Source of the DNA: Candidatus Thorarchaeota archaeon
GTDB lineage: Archaea > Asgardarchaeota > Thorarchaeia > Thorarchaeales > Thorarchaeaceae
NCBI GenBank assembly: GCA_016839245.1
Contig: JAEOUN010000024.1
Span: 1 to 16,576 of the forward strand
Length of the DNA: 16,576 nt
Direction of reading: 5' to 3'
Shown here: positions 14,305 through 16,576 of the stretch, piece by piece
Position numbering within the stretch: position 1 is the stretch's first letter
How the letters are laid out: every line of letters begins with the position of its first letter
Notes under the pieces: model-generated
The model's database searches: none
The model's input: only the letters and a program-made list of their open reading frames with translations
What the model was told of the DNA's origin: nothing
Position numbers and translations under genes: made by a program

Positions 14305-14541
14305 TCAATAATGACGATATTCACCAAGCAATTGAACCTTGATGATACAATTGAGGTTAATGAATTCATCTGGCTCTTCTGTATTACCATGCTTAATTGC
14401 TACAACTTCTTTGCCCACAAAAGCTACTGTTCCCTCAGCAACTATCATCATTCCTGGTCCAAAGAATCTCAAGCGCTTTCCCGATTTGATTGCGTTCTGA
14501 AGAATGCTCCTGAGTGTGTAGTCTTTCTCAACTTCGGACAT
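14305..14541 (-). CDS. Small Sm-like (Lsm/Hfq-fold) protein, putative
   Basis: This small protein has one short N-terminal helix (about LRSILQNAIKSG) followed by five short strands: KRLRFFGPG, MIVAEGTVAFVG, KEVVAIKHG, DEFINL and CIIKVQLL. An N-terminal helix, a G-rich turn, an EGxV strand and a closing INLxxIxxV strand resemble an Sm fold, which in archaea binds U-rich RNA as a ring. The match is to the fold pattern only, and I would not name a specific Lsm. Candidate starts are ATG at 14580, 14550 and 14541. I choose 14541 (78 residues) because a TTATTTTC box is centred exactly one promoter spacing (about 26 bases) upstream, giving a leaderless mRNA. It converges with the antiporter gene (28-base gap) and is divergent from the large membrane protein gene. 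Confidence 0.6.
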   Translation of the reverse strand: MSEVEKDYTLRSILQNAIKSGKRLRFFGPGMMIVAEGTVAFVGKEVVAIKHGNTEEPDEFINLNCIIKVQLLGEYRHY

Positions 14542-14562
14542 GGTATACATACAACATTCTCT

Positions 14563-14570
14563 GAAAATAA
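14563..14570 (-). promoter_or_regulatory. Candidate TATA box for the Sm-like gene
   Basis: TTATTTTC on the minus strand is centred 25-26 bases before the ATG at 14541, predicting leaderless transcription from that codon. The longer frame starting at 14580 would begin upstream of this promoter. Confidence 0.35.
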
Positions 14571-14604
14571 GCGTTAGCAAAATCCCTGATTTTTGTTCAG
14601 AAGA

Positions 14605-14612
14605 CTTTTATC
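14605..14612 (+). promoter_or_regulatory. Candidate TATA box for the large polytopic membrane protein
   Basis: CTTTTATC is centred about 38 bases before the ATG at 14646. The predicted leader of about 12 bases carries GGGG (14637-14640), 5 bases before the start codon. Confidence 0.3.
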
Positions 14613-14645
14613 ATCGTTTTTGAAATATGCACATTTGGGGCTGCA

Positions 14646-16523
14646 ATGTCACGTCGAAGAAAATCCTATCTCGATGAGGGCTTCTCTGGATGGACTTCAT
14701 ACCTGAGATACCTAATCCTCATCATCCCTTCAGGTCTATGGTGGATATCATTCTTCTCCCTCAGATCGGGAGTAGCTGATATAACACAATACTATAGCAT
14801 GGAGAAGGTTGCTATTGCGTTTATCATCTTGATTTCTGCATTTTTGGTAAATTATGGATCAAGGAATTTTGGTATATCGAGTCTTAGTACAGGATTTGGT
14901 GCATATTTTTCAAGTATTTATATCACATTTGCTTTTCCGGAAATGATTCTTCAAGAAGCTGCTATTCAAAATGCAATGGTTGCATTGATGATTTTTGGAG
15001 TCACTCTGATTTTACTTGGTATAGTATCTATTGCTATGTGGCTGTCCTCACATGTTTTTGCACGTTCAAGTTTGACCGTTAGATTGTACGCATTGGCAAT
15101 TGCCGCCACAAGTGTATTGGCATGGTTTTGGTTTGTGACTATTCCTGCGTCAATTACCAATCCTACTGCATATATAATCGGATTACCAAGTTCTGAGCTA
15201 TTACTCTATGTTGTATTGATAATTACTTCTTCCTTCTTTGTCCCTCGAAGGCAAGGAGTGACCATCTTCTACTTTCTTTTAGGTCTTATAATAACACTTT
15301 ATGGAATTAACTTATATGACTCCAATCAATCTTGGTTAACTCCATTTTATTTTCCAATTTTTCTCTCAATAGGATCTGTACTTATTGGATCCACTGCATT
15401 GCCTCTGGGGACGGGAGAATCCTTTTCTGAGCACCATCCTGAACACTCAATATATGTTGCTTTGACACTCTGGTATATACTTGAAATTCTGCTATACTTC
15501 AATTATCCCATCTCCTATGGGCGAGTGATAGCAATATCTGCTATTGTAATGGTCGCTGCTGCTTCACCTCGTCTTAGTAAAGGCTACATTGCACCAATTA
15601 CTTGCCTATTGGGAGCTATACTCTATGCCTATGGAAATCTTGCTTGGATTGCCGCTCTTTTATTTCCCCAATTGATTAACTATAATCCCTTCGTTTCACT
15701 TGCTGAAATGGTTATAGGAATGGGACTTTTTCTTTGCTCACTTATCTTGATTGGTGCTTCACTTCGTCACATATTTGATTCTCACATGATATTGATGAAA
15801 AATAGAAGACCTTTAGGATGGCTTCTCATAATTGCCGGATTTGGACTATTATATATCACTGGTCTATATACCATCTTTCTATATTATATCGAGCTCAGTG
15901 TGATTGCTCTGGTGGCTATTGGAACTTCAATCAAGTTCAAAAGAAAAGAGGAATCTTCTGGCATTCCATTCTTTATGTTGGTATCTGCAACACTTTTGAT
16001 GATGTTTCTGGCTTCAGCTTCAATTATTTATATCTCACTTGAATCTGTATTTCTTTCATATTATTACACAGGAATTCTTTTCATAATTATGACTGGTGTT
16101 GAATGGAAAGCTTCTGAATCTGGTGAACCTGTGTCCAAGAAAAAGAGGATATCTCATAAGATAGTATCAAAACAAACTAGTGGGCCTGAGATTACAGGTG
16201 GATATACGTTTGAAAGCGTCCCGACAATTCCTGAAAAGGACTCTATACCTTCTGAAATGAGTCCACCTGAACAGGTGACTCCAATCGATACCACTGAGGA
16301 ACCTGTATCCAAACCGCAATTTGCACCTGAGGAACCACAGGCTGATGAAAACGATGAGGAACGGATGGCTCGTACTTGGTACAATCGAGCAATACGACTA
16401 TTTGATGCTGGTGAAATAGACGAAGCCATCAAGTCTGCAGATACTGCTCTTACATGGAAATCAGATCATGAAGGTGCTCGTCAATTTAGAAAATGGTTGT
16501 TGAAGTACTCAAAGAAAAAATAG
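14646..16523 (+). CDS. Large polytopic membrane protein with TPR-like cytoplasmic tail, unknown function
   Basis: I do not recognise this 625-residue protein. Residues about 20-485 hold roughly sixteen hydrophobic helices with short loops and few charged residues inside the membrane. A basic start (MSRRRKSY) suggests a cytoplasmic N-terminus. After the last helix comes a basic patch (KKKRISHK, 498-505), then a Pro/Glu/Thr-rich linker (about 515-570), then a 45-residue helical pair (about 573-618: WYNRAIRLFDAGEIDEAI, then ADTALTWKSDHEGARQF). The helical pair has the spacing of a tetratricopeptide repeat with one more helix, and would bind a cytoplasmic partner. No transporter signature, glycosyltransferase DxD or protease motif is visible. 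It has its own promoter-like element and a GGGG ribosome site. It could be a membrane scaffold or sensor. Confidence 0.75.
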   Translation: MSRRRKSYLDEGFSGWTSYLRYLILIIPSGLWWISFFSLRSGVADITQYYSMEKVAIAFIILISAFLVNYGSRNFGISSLSTGFGAYFSSIYITFAFPEMILQEAAIQNAMVALMIFGVTLILLGIVSIAMWLSSHVFARSSLTVRLYALAIAATSVLAWFWFVTIPASITNPTAYIIGLPSSELLLYVVLIITSSFFVPRRQGVTIFYFLLGLIITLYGINLYDSNQSWLTPFYFPIFLSIGSVLIGSTALPLGTGESFSEHHPEHSIYVALTLWYILEILLYFNYPISYGRVIAISAIVMVAAASPRLSKGYIAPITCLLGAILYAYGNLAWIAALLFPQLINYNPFVSLAEMVIGMGLFLCSLILIGASLRHIFDSHMILMKNRRPLGWLLIIAGFGLLYITGLYTIFLYYIELSVIALVAIGTSIKFKRKEESSGIPFFMLVSATLLMMFLASASIIYISLESVFLSYYYTGILFIIMTGVEWKASESGEPVSKKKRISHKIVSKQTSGPEITGGYTFESVPTIPEKDSIPSEMSPPEQVTPIDTTEEPVSKPQFAPEEPQADENDEERMARTWYNRAIRLFDAGEIDEAIKSADTALTWKSDHEGARQFRKWLLKYSKKK

Positions 16524-16576
16524 ATGTCAATCATATAAGTCATTGATTAAAAAGAAGAAGTAAAAGCATCCCTGTA

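Noticed and set aside
14311..14577. 88-residue plus-strand frame opposite the Sm-like gene
   Set aside because: The minus-strand frame has a regular beta-strand pattern and a well-placed promoter; the plus frame is Cys/His/Ser-rich and irregular.
1..16576. CRISPR arrays, tRNA or rRNA genes, insertion sequences
   Set aside because: No regularly spaced direct repeat, tRNA-like T-loop and acceptor pairing, rRNA core sequence or transposase motif was seen on reading the window; a computed scan would be more sensitive.

Overview
The window is most consistent with an Asgard archaeon, possibly a Thorarchaeota-like lineage (inference). The evidence is tandem genes fusing longin-like domains, an Arf/MglA-type small GTPase and winged helices, archaeal TATA-like boxes 23-29 bases before several start codons (near-leaderless genes), and an archaeal set of metabolic genes at roughly 40% GC. 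No tRNA, rRNA, CRISPR array, transposase or long repeat was recognised.

Layout. Bases 1-1698 (+) are the end of a restriction-modification locus: the C-terminal end of an adenine methyltransferase, followed 6 bases later by a cytosine-5 methyltransferase whose motif order is circularly permuted. Bases 1764-5522 (+) hold two adjacent large proteins that appear to share one architecture, longin - GTPase fold - longin - two winged helices. The second has an intact GTPase and the first a degenerate one, suggesting an active/inactive pair. On the minus strand, 9783 down to 5525, lie a glycosylation-rich surface protein, an NAD-kinase-like protein fused to a winged helix (apparently with a non-AUG ACG start), and a beta-CASP metallo-beta-lactamase nuclease with a ~320-residue helical N-terminal extension. 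The last two genes overlap by 4 bases. Quinolinate synthase nadA (9931-10899, +) is divergent from this group, so two NAD(P)-related genes are near neighbours.

Bases 10773-12329 (minus) carry a HAD phosphatase followed closely by a small zinc-ribbon protein that has lost one cysteine and reads on antisense into nadA, plus an N-terminally short inorganic pyrophosphatase. Bases 12480-16523 are membrane-protein rich: a four-helix protein, a cation/Ca2+ antiporter of the CaCA superfamily, and a ~16-helix protein with a TPR-like cytoplasmic tail. A small Sm-like protein lies between the last two on the minus strand.

The strongest candidates for something undescribed are the GTPase/pseudo-GTPase pair and the bicistron of a divergent NAD-kinase fold with an extended beta-CASP nuclease.
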